The notes: generated by a model not told the origin, from the sequence alone. A DNA stretch of 64,000 nt from an uncultured Jannaschia sp. (GCF_947503795.1 NZ_CANNEZ010000001.1:2223001-2287000); one strand, 5' to 3'. Positions 25,374 to 36,348 are shown, counted from the first letter of the stretch. Numbers and translations are program-made.

Positions 25374-26708
25374 TCACAGCGACGCCCCCAGCCCATTCAT
25401 CAAATCGCGAAAGATCGGAAAGGACGTGGCGATGGGCGTCGCGTCGTCGATCGTGACCGGAGCCTGGGCCGCCAGTCCGGCCACCGCGAAGGACATCGCG
25501 ATGCGGTGGTCCAGATGGCTCTCGACCGCGCCGCCGCCGGGCATCCCACCTGCGCCACGGCCGTCGACCTCCCACCAGTCGGCGCCATCGCGCACCGTGA
25601 TGCCGTTGGCCCGCAGGCCCGTCGCCATCGCGTCGATCCGGTCGCATTCCTTGACCCGAAGCTCGGCCACGCCGCGCATCACGGTTGTGCCCTCGGCATG
25701 GGCTGCGACGACCGAGAGAATCGGGTATTCGTCGATCATGGAAGCGGCCCGCTCGGGTGGCACCTCGATGCCGCGCATGTCGGGCGAGAAGCGCGCGCGG
25801 AGGTCGGCCACGGGCTCGCCCCCCTCTTCGCGCGGGTTTTCATAAGTCAGGTCCGCGCCCATGTCGCGCAGCGTCTCGAAGAGGCCCGCGCGCGTGGGGT
25901 TGAGGCCGATATTCGGCACCAGAACGTCCGAGCCGGGCACGATCAGCGCGGCACAGACGGGGAAGGCGGCGCTGGACGGATCGCGCGGCACCACGATGAC
26001 CTGCGGGCGCAGCTCGGGGCGGCCGACCAGCGTGATGACGCGGCCCTCGGACGTCTCCTCGACCGACAGATCTGCGCCGAAGCCCGCCAGCATCCGCTCG
26101 GAATGGTCACGAGTCGCCTCGCGCTCGATCACGACGGTCTCGCCCGGCGCGTTCAGCCCCGCCAGCAGGACCGCCGACTTCACCTGTGCCGAAGGGACCG
26201 GGACCGCGTAGCGCACCGGCACAGGGTCAGACGCGCCCACGAGCGTCATCGGCAACCGCCCGCCCGAGCGGCCATGCGCCACCGCCCCGAAGAGCGCCAG
26301 CGGGTCCGTCACCCGCGCCATCGGTCGCGCCCGGAGCGAGGCGTCACCCGTATAGGTGACCGCGAAGCCGTGGGTCGCCGCCGCCCCCATCAAGAGGCGG
26401 GCGCCGGTGCCCGCGTTGCCGCAATCGATCACGTCCTCGGGCTCCATCAGCCCGCCGACGCCGACGCCGTGGACATGCCAGGTGTCGCCGCGCTTCACGA
26501 CCTCGGCCCCGAAGGCCCGCATCGCGCGGCCGGTGTCGAGCACGTCCTGACCTTCCAGAAGGCCCGTCACCCGCGTCTCGCCCACGGCCATCGCGCCAAG
26601 GATCAGCGACCGGTGGCTGATCGACTTGTCGCCGGGCACATGCGCGTCGCCGGTCAACGGCCCGGAGGCGCGGGCGGTCAGGGGCTGGGGCGTTCCGTGG
26701 CCGGACAT
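25374..26708 (-). CDS. aroA: 3-phosphoshikimate 1-carboxyvinyltransferase (EPSP synthase)
   Basis: This joins shikimate 3-phosphate and phosphoenolpyruvate in the chorismate pathway. The 444 residues carry [36 protein letters not shown], the [15 protein letters not shown] block with catalytic Asp, and [12 protein letters not shown]. In the PEP-binding loop near residue 98 the sequence reads N-A-G-T-G-A-R, with Ala after the second Gly. In the glyphosate-tolerant class II enzymes (for example CP4) this position is also Ala, so class II is likely. Start at 26708 follows ggagaccgcc. Confidence 0.96.
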   Translation of the reverse strand: MSGHGTPQPLTARASGPLTGDAHVPGDKSISHRSLILGAMAVGETRVTGLLEGQDVLDTGRAMRAFGAEVVKRGDTWHVHGVGVGGLMEPEDVIDCGNAGTGARLLMGAAATHGFAVTYTGDASLRARPMARVTDPLALFGAVAHGRSGGRLPMTLVGASDPVPVRYAVPVPSAQVKSAVLLAGLNAPGETVVIEREATRDHSERMLAGFGADLSVEETSEGRVITLVGRPELRPQVIVVPRDPSSAAFPVCAALIVPGSDVLVPNIGLNPTRAGLFETLRDMGADLTYENPREEGGEPVADLRARFSPDMRGIEVPPERAASMIDEYPILSVVAAHAEGTTVMRGVAELRVKECDRIDAMATGLRANGITVRDGADWWEVDGRGAGGMPGGGAVESHLDHRIAMSFAVAGLAAQAPVTIDDATPIATSFPIFRDLMNGLGASL

Positions 26709-26767
26709 GGGCGGTCTCCTGTCGTCTCGGGCGCGGGCTTAGCGCGTCCCGCCGCCCCCCGCCACCA

Positions 26768-27367
26768 TCAGTCGAACAGAGGGATGTGCGGGGCCGCGTC
26801 GCGGGGCAGCAGGCCGGCCAGGCGCGGGTCGGCGAGCACTTCGACCTCCTGCCGGGTCACGACGAAGCCGCTGCGCCGGTAGAAGGCGGGTGCGGCCGGG
26901 TGGTCGAGCGTGCAGGTATGGACCCAGACGCGCGCGGGCGATGTGGCCCAGGCGAGATCAAGCGCGCGGTTCATCATCCAGCGCCCGGCGCCCGTGCCCT
27001 GCATGGGCGCGACGAGCGCGAAAAAGGCAATCTCGACCGAGGTCCGGTCGCGGCGGTCGATCTCCAGAAGGCCGACCGCATCGGACCCGCGGCGCAGCAC
27101 ACGGATCTCCACGCCCGGATCGCCCAGGATCGCGGCCAGGGCCGGGTCGCCCATCGCCAGTCGCGACTGCCAGAGCCAATCCGCCCCGACGAGACGGAAC
27201 AGCGCGCGATAGCTCTCCGGCGTCCGCGCCTCCAGCGGGCCGAGCGTGAGGTCTGTACAAGGCGCCTCGGGTCGCGGGGCGGGCTTCGCGCGCATCTCCA
27301 GATGGGTCACGATGGTGGCGATGTGGCCGTCGGGCACGTCGTGAAAGCCGGGGGCGAGCGCGGTCAT
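26768..27367 (-). CDS. GNAT family N-acetyltransferase
   Basis: A 199-residue acetyl-CoA-dependent acetyltransferase. A strong aaggag ribosome site sits 7 bases before the ATG at 27367, which fixes the start against a Met 21 codons upstream. The GNAT core is in the second half: VEIAFFALVAPMQGTGAGRWMMNRAL, containing the Q/R-G-x-G-x-G/A acetyl-CoA loop, then ARVWVHTCTLDHPAAPAFYRRSGF. The acceptor is unknown. It diverges from the metallo-hydrolase at 27459 across 91 bases. Confidence 0.88.
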   Translation of the reverse strand: MTALAPGFHDVPDGHIATIVTHLEMRAKPAPRPEAPCTDLTLGPLEARTPESYRALFRLVGADWLWQSRLAMGDPALAAILGDPGVEIRVLRRGSDAVGLLEIDRRDRTSVEIAFFALVAPMQGTGAGRWMMNRALDLAWATSPARVWVHTCTLDHPAAPAFYRRSGFVVTRQEVEVLADPRLAGLLPRDAAPHIPLFD

Positions 27368-27458
27368 GGGTATCTCCTTGGCCTCCGCGATAGCCGCCCC
27401 TGCCCCGATCCGTCCAGCCACCCTGTCCAAGCGGGCCGCCGCCCCTATCTACCCCCCA

Positions 27459-28502
27459 ATGAAACGCCGCACCTTCCTCGGCCTCGGTGCCCTTCTGGGC
27501 ATCGGGGCCTGCGCCACACGCGAGGCCACCATGGGCAACCGCTACTATTCGGGCCCGGTCTCGGATCACTTCGACGGCACGCAGTTCTTCAACCCCGGCG
27601 GCACCGCGCCCAAAGGGTTTCGCGACCTCCTCCGCTGGCAGTTCGAAGGCGGAAAAGCCGATTGGCCCGACGATGTCGGCATCACGCGCGCCAAGCCCGA
27701 GGCGCGGGTCGCGGACCTGCGGGTCACGATGATCGGCCACGCGACCGTGCTGATCCAGGCGGGCGGGCTGAATATCCTGACGGACCCGGTCTGGTCCCGC
27801 CGCGCGAGCCCGCTCAGCTTCGCCGGTCCCGCGCGCGCGACGGCGCCCGGTGTGGCCTTCGCGGACCTGCCTCCGATCGATGCCGTGCTGCTCAGCCACA
27901 ACCATTACGACCACCTCGACATCGCGACGCTGCGACGCCTCCACGCCGCGCACGGAATGCCGGTGCTGACGCCGCTCGGGAACGACACGATCCTGCGGGA
28001 CGCGATCGACGGGATCGACGCGCGGGCGGGCGATTGGGGCGGCGTGCTCGAAGCGGGCGACCTCGCCGTCCGCCTCCTGCCCTGCCACCACTGGAGCGCA
28101 CGCGGCACGGGCGACCGCAGTCACGCGCTCTGGGCCAGCTTCGCCATCGAGACACCTGCGGGCCGCATTCTCCATATCGGCGACACCGGCTATGACGACG
28201 GACGTCCCTACGCCGCCGCCGCCGCGCACGGCCCCTACCGGCTGGCGATCCTGCCGATCGGCGCCTACGCGCCCCGCTGGTTCATGAAGGATCAGCACCA
28301 GAACCCCGAAGAGGCGGTCGCGGGCTTCCGCGCCTCGGGCGCGCGTCACGCGTTGGCGCACCATTGGGGGACGTTCCAGCTGACGAACGAGGCCCGGGAC
28401 GAGCCTCCCGGTCGCCTCCGCAAGGCCCTGGCGCAGACGGATATGAGCGCCGACAGCTTCCGCGCCGTCCCACCGGGCGAGGTCTGGGACGTCCCGGCCT
28501 GA
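27459..28502 (+). CDS. Tat-dependent lipoprotein, NAPE-PLD-like metallo-beta-lactamase-fold hydrolase
   Basis: The N-terminus MKRRTFLGLGALLGIGAC combines a twin-arginine signal with a lipobox (GIGAC), so the protein should be exported folded and lipid-anchored. The 347 residues hold the metal site SHNHYDHLD near residue 147, HHWSARG, GDTGYDDG, and a late His in HHWGTF, as in N-acyl-phosphatidylethanolamine phospholipase D-like/RomA-type hydrolases. A phosphodiester lipid substrate is plausible but not proven. It is followed by a two-hairpin element and the convergent trmB. Confidence 0.88.
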   Translation: MKRRTFLGLGALLGIGACATREATMGNRYYSGPVSDHFDGTQFFNPGGTAPKGFRDLLRWQFEGGKADWPDDVGITRAKPEARVADLRVTMIGHATVLIQAGGLNILTDPVWSRRASPLSFAGPARATAPGVAFADLPPIDAVLLSHNHYDHLDIATLRRLHAAHGMPVLTPLGNDTILRDAIDGIDARAGDWGGVLEAGDLAVRLLPCHHWSARGTGDRSHALWASFAIETPAGRILHIGDTGYDDGRPYAAAAAHGPYRLAILPIGAYAPRWFMKDQHQNPEEAVAGFRASGARHALAHHWGTFQLTNEARDEPPGRLRKALAQTDMSADSFRAVPPGEVWDVPA

Positions 28503-28512
28503 CGCCCGGCCC

Positions 28513-28605
28513 TCCTCTGGCCTGAAATACCTACGGGGTTCTCCAAGGGGGACGTGTCCCCCTTGGACGGGGGAGCGCGAGGGGGCTGGCCCCCTCGCCC
28601 CGCCC
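28513..28605 (-). repeat. Dispersed intergenic element, copy 3 (variant with two hairpins)
   Basis: On the minus strand the order is two stable hairpins, then ccccgtaggtatttcaggcca. The TATTT and GGCCA tail matches the copies at 3772-3811 and 3964-4014, while the G/C-rich part is expanded. It fills the whole gap between two convergent genes, where it may act as a bidirectional terminator. Confidence 0.6.
28543..28598. terminator. Two tandem hairpins between convergent genes
   Basis: Hairpin one pairs ccaaggggga (28543-28552) with tcccccttgg (28557-28566), a perfect 10 bp with a 4-base loop. Hairpin two pairs gcgaggggg (28577-28585) with cccccctcgc-type 28590-28598, 9 bp. There is no T run on either side, so termination would not be of the classic intrinsic kind; protecting mRNA 3' ends is an alternative. 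Confidence 0.55.
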
Positions 28606-29300
28606 TACCGCCGGCGAAACGTCATGTAATGCGGGACACGGTCCTCGCGGATCGCCTTGGCCTCGTAGCGGGTGCGCACCCAGTCGTTCCAGGGCGTGCG
28701 CCAGTCCGACGGCCCCTCGGCCAGCCAATCAAAGCCGTGGCGCGGCACCTCTTCCATCGTCTGGCGGACGTAATCGGGGATGTCCGTCGCGACCCGGAAC
28801 TCGGCCCCGGGCTTCAGGATGCGGGCCAGCGGCTCCAGGTGCTCGGGCGTCACGAAGCGCCGCCGATGGTGGCGCGATTTCGGCCAGGGATCGGGATAGA
28901 GCAGAAACGCCTTCGCGATACTCGCCTCGGGCAGCACGTCGAAGAGGTCGCGCGCGTCGCCGGGATGGATGCGGACATTGTCGACCGCCGCCTGCCTCAG
29001 CTTGCCCAGCAGCATCGCGACGCCGTTGATATAGGGCTCGGCCCCGATGATCCCGACCTCCGGGTTGGACGCGGCCTGATGCACCATGTGCTCACCGCCG
29101 CCGAAGCCGATCTCCAGCCAGATGTCGCGCCCGCCGAAGAGCGCGGCAATGTCCAGCGGCGCGCGTTCGGGGTTCGCGTCCCAGTCGACCGCCCCGGGCG
29201 ACAAAGCCGCGAGATCGGCGTCAAGATAGCCCTGATGCGATGCCTTCAGGTGCTTGCCCTTGATGCGGCCATAGAAATTGCGATGCGGTCGGTCGGTCAT
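28605..29300 (-). CDS. trmB: tRNA (guanine-N7-)-methyltransferase
   Basis: This makes m7G at position 46 of tRNAs. The 231 residues show the SAM loop WLEIGFGGGEHMV, the acidic EPYINGVAML strand and the family-specific LLYPDPWPKSRHHRRRF block, plus ATDIPDYV. The preferred start at 29300 (MTDRPHRNFYGRIKGK) places the conserved RNFYGR block at the N-terminus; a Met 4 codons upstream exists. It lies 46 bases upstream-facing from purK's stop at 29346, but purK reads toward it, so purE-purK-trmB may be one transcript. Confidence 0.96.
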   Translation of the reverse strand: MTDRPHRNFYGRIKGKHLKASHQGYLDADLAALSPGAVDWDANPERAPLDIAALFGGRDIWLEIGFGGGEHMVHQAASNPEVGIIGAEPYINGVAMLLGKLRQAAVDNVRIHPGDARDLFDVLPEASIAKAFLLYPDPWPKSRHHRRRFVTPEHLEPLARILKPGAEFRVATDIPDYVRQTMEEVPRHGFDWLAEGPSDWRTPWNDWVRTRYEAKAIREDRVPHYMTFRRR

Positions 29301-29345
29301 GGCGCGGGCCATACGACGGGCGGGCGGCGGGGTGAACCCCGTCCC

Positions 29346-30407
29346 TCAGCCCGTGATGCGGTTGATGTGGCCCATCTTGCGGCCCGGGCGGACCTCGGAC
29401 TTGCCGTAGAGATGCACCTGCGTCGCCGGTGCGGCCAGATGCGCGGGCAGACGGTCCATGTCGTCGCCAATCAGGTTCTCCATCACCACGTCCGCATGAC
29501 GCCGCCCGTTGCCCAGCGGCAGGCCCGCGACGGCGCGGATATGCTGCTCGAACTGGTCGACCGCGCAGCCGGCCTGCGTCCAGTGGCCCGAATTGTGCAC
29601 CCGCGGCGCGATCTCGTTCACGACGAGGCCCGACCCCGTGACGAACAATTCGACCCCGAGGACGCCGACATAGTCGAGCGCGTTCACCACGCGCCCGGCC
29701 AAGAGCGCGGCATCGGTGCGCTCGGCCCCCGAGAGCGCGGCAGGCACCGTCGTCGTCCTGAGGATACCCCCCTCGTGAACGTTCTCGCCCGGATCGAAGC
29801 AGACTGTCTCGCCCGAAAGGCCCCGCGCGACGATCACCGACACCTCGCGGCGGAAATCGACAAAGCCTTCGAGGATGGCGTCCTGCCCTGCCATCGCGGC
29901 GAAGGCGTCGGCGGCCTGACCCGGATCGTCGATGCGCACCTGGCCCTTGCCGTCATAGCCCAGCCGCCGGGTCTTGAGGATCGCAGGCGTGCCGAGTTCG
30001 GCCAGCGCCGTTTGAAGCGCGGCGAGGTCGGGGATGTCGCGGAACGGCGCCGTCGCAAGCCCGAGACCGCCGAGGAACGTCTTCTCGGTCAACCGGTCCT
30101 GGCTGACGGCCAGCGCGTCTATATTCGGGCGGATCGGGCGGGCCGCGCCGAGCAGGTCGAGCGCGGTCGCAGGCACGTTCTCGAACTCGTAGGTGATGAC
30201 CGAGACGCCGGCGGCGAAGGCACGCAGCGCGGCCTCGTCCTCGTAAGGGGCCTGCGTGACGGCATGGGCGACATGGGCGGCGGGGGCCGCGCCGGGTTCG
30301 TAGATATGGGTGAGGTAGCCGAGGCGACTGGCGGCGACCGAGAGCATGCGGCCGAGCTGTCCGCCACCGAGGATGCCGATTGTCGCGCCGGGTGGGAGCG
30401 CCGTCAT
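29346..30407 (-). CDS. purK: N5-carboxyaminoimidazole ribonucleotide synthase
   Basis: An ATP-grasp enzyme that makes N5-CAIR from AIR, ATP and bicarbonate in purine synthesis. The 353 residues start with [16 protein letters not shown], continue with the ATP-grasp lysine strand [23 protein letters not shown] and the substrate block [13 protein letters not shown]. The ATG at 30407 overlaps the purE stop (ATGA), so translation is coupled and the longer frame into purE is rejected. Gene pair purE-purK is the standard arrangement. Confidence 0.96.
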   Translation of the reverse strand: MTALPPGATIGILGGGQLGRMLSVAASRLGYLTHIYEPGAAPAAHVAHAVTQAPYEDEAALRAFAAGVSVITYEFENVPATALDLLGAARPIRPNIDALAVSQDRLTEKTFLGGLGLATAPFRDIPDLAALQTALAELGTPAILKTRRLGYDGKGQVRIDDPGQAADAFAAMAGQDAILEGFVDFRREVSVIVARGLSGETVCFDPGENVHEGGILRTTTVPAALSGAERTDAALLAGRVVNALDYVGVLGVELFVTGSGLVVNEIAPRVHNSGHWTQAGCAVDQFEQHIRAVAGLPLGNGRRHADVVMENLIGDDMDRLPAHLAAPATQVHLYGKSEVRPGRKMGHINRITG

Positions 30408-30889
30408 TCGGGCGTCTCCGGAATGCCGTCCGACAGGGCCTGCCGCCACGCGTCGAGCCGCTCCGCCAGCTCGGGGTCGCCCAGCGCGAGGATGCCCGCC
30501 GCCATCAGGCCCGCATTGGCCGCCCCCGCCGCCCCGATCGCCATGGTCGCCACCGGAAAACCGCGCGGCATCTGGACGATGGAGTAGAGCGAATCCACCC
30601 CCGAGAGCGCCTTGGTCTGCACCGGTACGCCGATCACGGGCAGCCGCGTCTTCGACGCCATCATGCCCGGCAGATGCGCCGCACCGCCCGCCCCCGCGAT
30701 GATGACCTTGAGGCCGCGCCCGACGGCCTCGCGCCCATAGGACCAGAGGCGGTCGGGCGTACGATGCGCCGAGACGATCCGCGTCTCGTAGCCGACCCCG
30801 AGCGCGTCCAGCATCTCCGCCGCGCCCTGCATCGTCGGCCAGTCGGAGGTCGATCCCATGATGATCCCCACGGGCGGTGCGTCAGCCAT
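30404..30889 (-). CDS. purE: N5-carboxyaminoimidazole ribonucleotide mutase
   Basis: This converts N5-CAIR to CAIR. The 161-residue class I PurE has the GSTSDWPTM phosphate-binding start, [10 protein letters not shown] with the catalytic His, and [14 protein letters not shown]. It directly precedes and overlaps purK by 4 bases. A small DUF465 gene starts its own frame 9 bases upstream on the same strand (stop at 30899), so the transcript probably begins at or before that gene. Confidence 0.96.
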   Translation of the reverse strand: MADAPPVGIIMGSTSDWPTMQGAAEMLDALGVGYETRIVSAHRTPDRLWSYGREAVGRGLKVIIAGAGGAAHLPGMMASKTRLPVIGVPVQTKALSGVDSLYSIVQMPRGFPVATMAIGAAGAANAGLMAAGILALGDPELAERLDAWRQALSDGIPETPE

Positions 30890-30898
30890 CTTGGCGCC

Positions 30899-31120
30899 TC
30901 ATGCGATGATGTCGGGGGTCAGCTCGTCCTCGATCCGCGCGATGCGGTCCTTCAGGGCGAGCTTCTGCTTCTTGAGCCGCTTGACCGCCAGAAGATCCGG
31001 CGAGCGCGACTCCTCCATCGCCCGGATGGCCGTATCGAGATCGCCATGTTCCTGTCGGAGCACCTGGAGGCGCACGCGCAACACCTCCTCGTGGCTCATC
31101 TCGCTTGGGGTCTCTTGCAT
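30899..31120 (-). CDS. DUF465 (YdcH-like) small helical protein
   Basis: A 73-residue protein, nearly all amphipathic helix, with the DUF465 pattern of a basic KRLKKQKLALKDRIARIE stretch in its second half preceded by LRQEHGDLDTAIRAME. The family is short, cytoplasmic and of unknown function. A second Met at 31099 could be the real start. It is 9 bases upstream of purE and may share its transcript. Confidence 0.82.
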   Translation of the reverse strand: MQETPSEMSHEEVLRVRLQVLRQEHGDLDTAIRAMEESRSPDLLAVKRLKKQKLALKDRIARIEDELTPDIIA

Positions 31121-31187
31121 CGGCTCCGGCGTGGGTCAGACGAGGATTGCCGCGTCCTACACGGCTTGGGCGCGCGGGTCCAATGAT

Positions 31188-31216
31188 CTTGCACCGCGGC
31201 CTGCGCATACCCACAT
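31188..31216 (+). promoter_or_regulatory. Candidate RpoH (sigma32) promoter for hsp20
   Basis: cttgcac (31188-31194), 15 bases, then cccacat (31210-31216) matches the sigma32 consensus CTTGAAA-N(13-15)-CCCATNT at 5 of 7 and all but one defined position. Transcription would begin about 65 bases before the Hsp20 start codon. A gene for RpoH is present at 58969-59862. This was found by eye and has not been scored. Confidence 0.5.
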
Positions 31217-31288
31217 TGCCTTCCGAACCCGGTGCCGCACAGGCGGGCCGGGCCACACTCGGATCGCTTGACGCATGAGGACCCGACG

Positions 31289-31714
31289 ATGAGCAAGACG
31301 ACCTTCGCCACCCATCCGTTTCTTTTGGGCTTCGACGAGCTGGAACGGCTGGTCGAGCGCACCGCGCGCACCGGCAACGACGGCTACCCACCCTACAATA
31401 TCGAGCAGACCGGCCCTTCGGGCTTCCGCATCACGCTGGCGGTCGCGGGCTTCCGCGAGGCGGATCTTGCGATCACGCTGGAGGATCGCCAACTGGTGAT
31501 CCGCGGCCGGAGCCAGGATGACGGCGAGCGGACCTACCTCCACCGGGGCATCGCCGCGCGGCAATTCCAGCGCGCCTTCGTCCTCGCCGAGGGCGTCGAC
31601 GTGCAGGCCGCGACGATGGAACACGGATTGTTGCATATCGACCTGCAACGATCCGAGCCCGAGAACGTTGTTCAGACGATCCGCATCGAAACCGGCGGGA
31701 GCAGCGCAAGCTGA
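31289..31714 (+). CDS. Small heat-shock protein, Hsp20/IbpA family
   Basis: An ATP-independent holdase of 141 residues that keeps unfolded proteins soluble. The alpha-crystallin domain runs from about residue 35 to 130, with YNIEQTGPSGFRITLAVAGF, LVIRGRSQDD, YLHRGIAARQFQRAF and the A-x-x-x-x-G-L motif as ATMEHGLLHI. Start at 31289 follows gaggacc. It pairs with a DUF1150 gene, as usual in alphaproteobacteria, and the two share one terminator. A sigma32-type promoter upstream fits heat induction. Confidence 0.94.
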   Translation: MSKTTFATHPFLLGFDELERLVERTARTGNDGYPPYNIEQTGPSGFRITLAVAGFREADLAITLEDRQLVIRGRSQDDGERTYLHRGIAARQFQRAFVLAEGVDVQAATMEHGLLHIDLQRSEPENVVQTIRIETGGSSAS

Positions 31715-31740
31715 TCCGCGCGACGCGAAAGGATGGTCCC

Positions 31741-31971
31741 ATGGCCAGACACGAACTCACGAACGCGACGACGACCGGGCTTGTTTATGTGCGCAAGGTC
31801 GAGATCGGCGATCTCCCGAGTGCTGTGCAGCAGGAGGCGCGGGACGGCGGGCTGGACGAGATCTATGCGCTCCACAAGCCCAATGGCGAGCAGGTTGCCC
31901 TGGTCGGCAACCGGGGCCTCGCATTTTCGCTGGCGCGGCAGAACGACCTGAACCCGGTCAGCGTCCACTGA
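31741..31971 (+). CDS. DUF1150 family protein
   Basis: This 76-residue protein matches DUF1150: YVRKVEIGDLPSAVQQEA, then IYALHKPNGEQVALVGNRGLAFSLARQNDL. The family occurs almost only in alphaproteobacteria next to hsp20 genes and may assist or regulate the small heat-shock protein; no activity is known. It is 26 bases behind hsp20 and precedes a strong terminator. Confidence 0.92.
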   Translation: MARHELTNATTTGLVYVRKVEIGDLPSAVQQEARDGGLDEIYALHKPNGEQVALVGNRGLAFSLARQNDLNPVSVH

Positions 31972-32010
31972 ACCGACGTGACGGGGTCCGACGCCCCGCC
32001 CGCGATGACG

Positions 32011-32037
32011 AACGGCGCCCCATGGGGCGCCGTTTTC
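32011..32037 (+). terminator. Terminator after hsp20-DUF1150
   Basis: aacggcgcccc (32011-32021) pairs perfectly with ggggcgccgtt (32024-32034), which overlaps a TTTT run (32033-32036). A short loop must open by a pair or two at the tip. It lies 39 bases after the DUF1150 stop. Confidence 0.9.
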
Positions 32038-32084
32038 GTATCGGTGGTCTGATGTGTCGGGCGGCCGAAATGGCGGCGCGGCGG

Positions 32085-32447
32085 TCAGTTCGCGCGTTTT
32101 ATCATCTCGGCCAAGAAGTGCGACAGGCCCATCGTATCCGACGGCTTGCGAATGATCGGGACATCATCGCCGTAGCGGCTACGGAGCGTGTCGAGATCAT
32201 CGCGCCCGGTATGGAAGAGGAATGGCTTGCCCGCCGCGCGCAGTTCGTCGGCGACCGGGAAGACCGCCTCGCCCCGAACATCCACGTCGAGAACCGCCGC
32301 ATCCGCATCGCGGATACGGGTCAACGCCGTCGCGACGCTGGAACAGGGGCCGAGGATCTCGGCGCCCTCGTCCTCCAGCGACATCGCCACTTCCATGGCG
32401 ATGAGCGCTTCGTCCTCGACGACGAGAATGTTCAGTTCATCAAGCAT
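32085..32447 (-). CDS. Single-domain response regulator (orphan receiver)
   Basis: The 120-residue protein is one receiver domain: ILVVEDEALIAMEVAMSLE with the acidic pair, the phospho-acceptor strand AAVLDVDVRGE, the switch Thr in LFHTGRDD and Lys in PIIRKPSD. It has no output domain and no kinase gene is adjacent. Such stand-alone receivers of alphaproteobacteria often act in phosphorelays of HWE/HisKA_2 kinases. The Met at 32447 gives the usual N-terminus; the longer frame upstream (to 32660) lacks protein-like composition. It is convergent with the hsp20 unit. Confidence 0.85.
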   Translation of the reverse strand: MLDELNILVVEDEALIAMEVAMSLEDEGAEILGPCSSVATALTRIRDADAAVLDVDVRGEAVFPVADELRAAGKPFLFHTGRDDLDTLRSRYGDDVPIIRKPSDTMGLSHFLAEMIKRAN

Positions 32448-32763
32448 GCGTTGCCGCGTCTTTCGCTCCGGTCCCTCGCCCGTCCTGCGCGTCGGACCGA
32501 TCCGACGCAGCCGGTGCGGGGCGGGTCCGTGACGGACCGGCCCGCATCGGGCGCTCTGACGGTCAAACCACGGCTCCGCGAGATCGGTTCCGGCAATCTG
32601 GAGAGAAATCGGACCTGATCGGGCCGCGAATGTCGGAACCCGCTTTTTCATATTTCGCACATGTTCTGGTCCTCCAGAAATCCTGGAGGACTCGTCCGCG
32701 CACTTTTGTGCGCAAATGTCGGGACGGGGCGGTGGGGCGCCCCGGCCGTGGGCGGCGCTGGCG

Positions 32764-34482
32764 TCAGCCTGCGATCAGGCCCATGCCTTCGAGTTTCAGG
32801 AGAACCTGCTGCGCACAGTTGTCCACCTCGAACCCTTCGGTGTCGACCACCAGTTCGGCGGCGACCGGTGCTTCGTAAGGGTCCGAGATGCCGGTGAATT
32901 CCTTGATCTTCCCCTCGCGCGCCAACTTGTAGAGACCCTTGCGGTCGCGCCGCTCGCATTCCTCCAGCGAGGTGGCGACATGCACCTCGACGAAGGCGCC
33001 ATAGGCCTCGATCATCTCCCGGACCGAGCGTCGGGTCGCGGTGTAGGGTGCGATCGGCGCACAGATCGCGATGCCGCCGTTCTTGGTGATCTCGGACGCG
33101 ACATAGCCGATCCGCTTGATGTTGATGTCGCGATGCTCCTTCGAGAAGCCCAGCTCGCTCGACAGGTGCTTGCGGACCACGTCTCCGTCCAGAAGCGTCA
33201 CGGGGCGACCGCCCATTTCCATCAGCTTGACCATGATGGCGTTGGCGATGGTGGATTTGCCCGACCCCGACAGCCCGGTGAAGAACACGGTGAAGCCCTG
33301 CTGGCTGCGCGGCGGCGAGGTTCGGCGGAGTTCGCGAACCACCTCGGGGAAGGAGAACCATTCGGGGATCTCCAGGCCTTCGCGCAGGCGGCGGCGCAGC
33401 TCGGTGCCCGAGATGTTCAGGATGGTGACGTCATCACAGTCCGCGATCTCGTCGGCGGGCTCGTACTGTGCGCGCTCGGCGACATAGACCATGTGCTTGA
33501 AGTCGACCATCTCGAGGCCGATCTCGTCCTGATGCTGCCGGAAGAGGTCCTGCGCCTCATAGGGTCCGTAGAAATCCTCCCCTGCCGAATTCTTGCCGGG
33601 ACCGGCGTGGTCGCGCCCGACGATCATGTGGGTGCAGCCGTGGTTGCGGCGGATGATGCCGTGCCACACCGCCTCGCGCGGGCCGGCCATGCGCATGGCG
33701 AGATTCAGAAGGCTCATGGTCGTGGTCGAGGGCTGGTACTTGTCGAGCACCGCCTCGTAACAGCGGACGCGCGTGAAGTGGTCCACGTCGCCCGGCTTGG
33801 TCATGCCGACGACCGGGTGGATCAGTAGGTTCGCCTGCGCCTCGCGCGCGGCGCGGAAGGTCAGTTCCTGATGCGCGCGGTGCAGCGGGTTGCGCGTCTG
33901 GAAGGCGACGATGCGGCGCCATCCCAGCTTGCGGAAATAGGCGCGCAATTCGTTGGGCGTGTCTCGGCGGGCGCGGAAATCGTAATGCACCGGCGGCTGG
34001 ATGCCGGTGATGGCCCCGCCCAGATAGACCGGCCCGGCCTGGTGGTGCAGGTAATTCACCGCCGGGTGGGCCAGATCGTCGGCGCCGTAGACCATCTCGG
34101 CCTCGCGCGCCTTGTCGGGCGTCCAGAGATCGGTGACCGACAGGATCGCGAGGATCACGCCCTCGGCATCGCGCAGCGCGATATCCTGACCTTCGGCGAT
34201 CTCGCCCGCAAAGGCCTCGGACACGTCGAGCGTGATCGGCATCGGCCAGAGTGTGCCATCGGCCAGCCGCATCTCTGCGACGACGCCGTCGTAATCGGCC
34301 TCGCTCATGAAGCCCTTCAGGGGCGCGAAGCCGCCGTTCATCAGAAGTTCGAGGTCGCAGACCTGGCGCGGCGTCAGATCCCAGCTCGGCAGGGCGGCGG
34401 CCTCGTGCCGGAGCTTCTGCGCGCTGTCATAGCTGACATAGAGTTCCTGGATCGGGGCGAGGTTCGGCGAGGCGGTGGACAT
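32764..34482 (-). CDS. Bifunctional sulfate adenylyltransferase/adenylylsulfate kinase
   Basis: This activates sulfate to APS and then PAPS. The 572 residues contain an N-terminal PUA-like part, the ATP sulfurylase site QTRNPLHRAHQEL (near residue 191) with GRDHAGPGKN, and a C-terminal APS kinase with P-loop FFTGLSGSGKST near 402, DGDVVR, and the KGLYKLAREG stretch. The fused single-chain form is common in alphaproteobacteria and is unlike CysDN. The start at 34482 avoids an unsupported upstream extension. The pyrophosphate it releases could be removed by the PpaC encoded at 37176-38096. PAPS is also the donor for the sulfotransferase at 41074-43158. Confidence 0.96.
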   Translation of the reverse strand: MSTASPNLAPIQELYVSYDSAQKLRHEAAALPSWDLTPRQVCDLELLMNGGFAPLKGFMSEADYDGVVAEMRLADGTLWPMPITLDVSEAFAGEIAEGQDIALRDAEGVILAILSVTDLWTPDKAREAEMVYGADDLAHPAVNYLHHQAGPVYLGGAITGIQPPVHYDFRARRDTPNELRAYFRKLGWRRIVAFQTRNPLHRAHQELTFRAAREAQANLLIHPVVGMTKPGDVDHFTRVRCYEAVLDKYQPSTTTMSLLNLAMRMAGPREAVWHGIIRRNHGCTHMIVGRDHAGPGKNSAGEDFYGPYEAQDLFRQHQDEIGLEMVDFKHMVYVAERAQYEPADEIADCDDVTILNISGTELRRRLREGLEIPEWFSFPEVVRELRRTSPPRSQQGFTVFFTGLSGSGKSTIANAIMVKLMEMGGRPVTLLDGDVVRKHLSSELGFSKEHRDINIKRIGYVASEITKNGGIAICAPIAPYTATRRSVREMIEAYGAFVEVHVATSLEECERRDRKGLYKLAREGKIKEFTGISDPYEAPVAAELVVDTEGFEVDNCAQQVLLKLEGMGLIAG

Positions 34483-34543
34483 GCGGTGTTCCCGTGCGGT
34501 CGGTGGCTGCGGCGCGTCTCGCACGCGAGTGGCGCGATTTTAA

Positions 34544-34566
34544 GGCCGGTCATTCGGGGACCGGCC
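34544..34566 (-). terminator. Hairpin between trxB and sat-cysC
   Basis: ggccggtc (34544-34551) pairs perfectly with gaccggcc (34559-34566), loop 7 bases. On the minus strand it is followed by ttaaaatc, a poor T run. It could partly terminate trxB transcripts or attenuate sat-cysC, whose start lies 62 bases further. Confidence 0.5.
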
Positions 34567-34670
34567 ATGCGCCAGCGGCATGGCAGACGTCAAGGGCGGC
34601 ACCCGGCCCGACGCGACAGATAGGCGGCAAACCCTTCGGGAAGCCTAACGCCGCGGAACGACGCGTGCGG

Positions 34671-36347
<1,677 letters not shown>

Positions 36348-36348
<1 letters not shown>

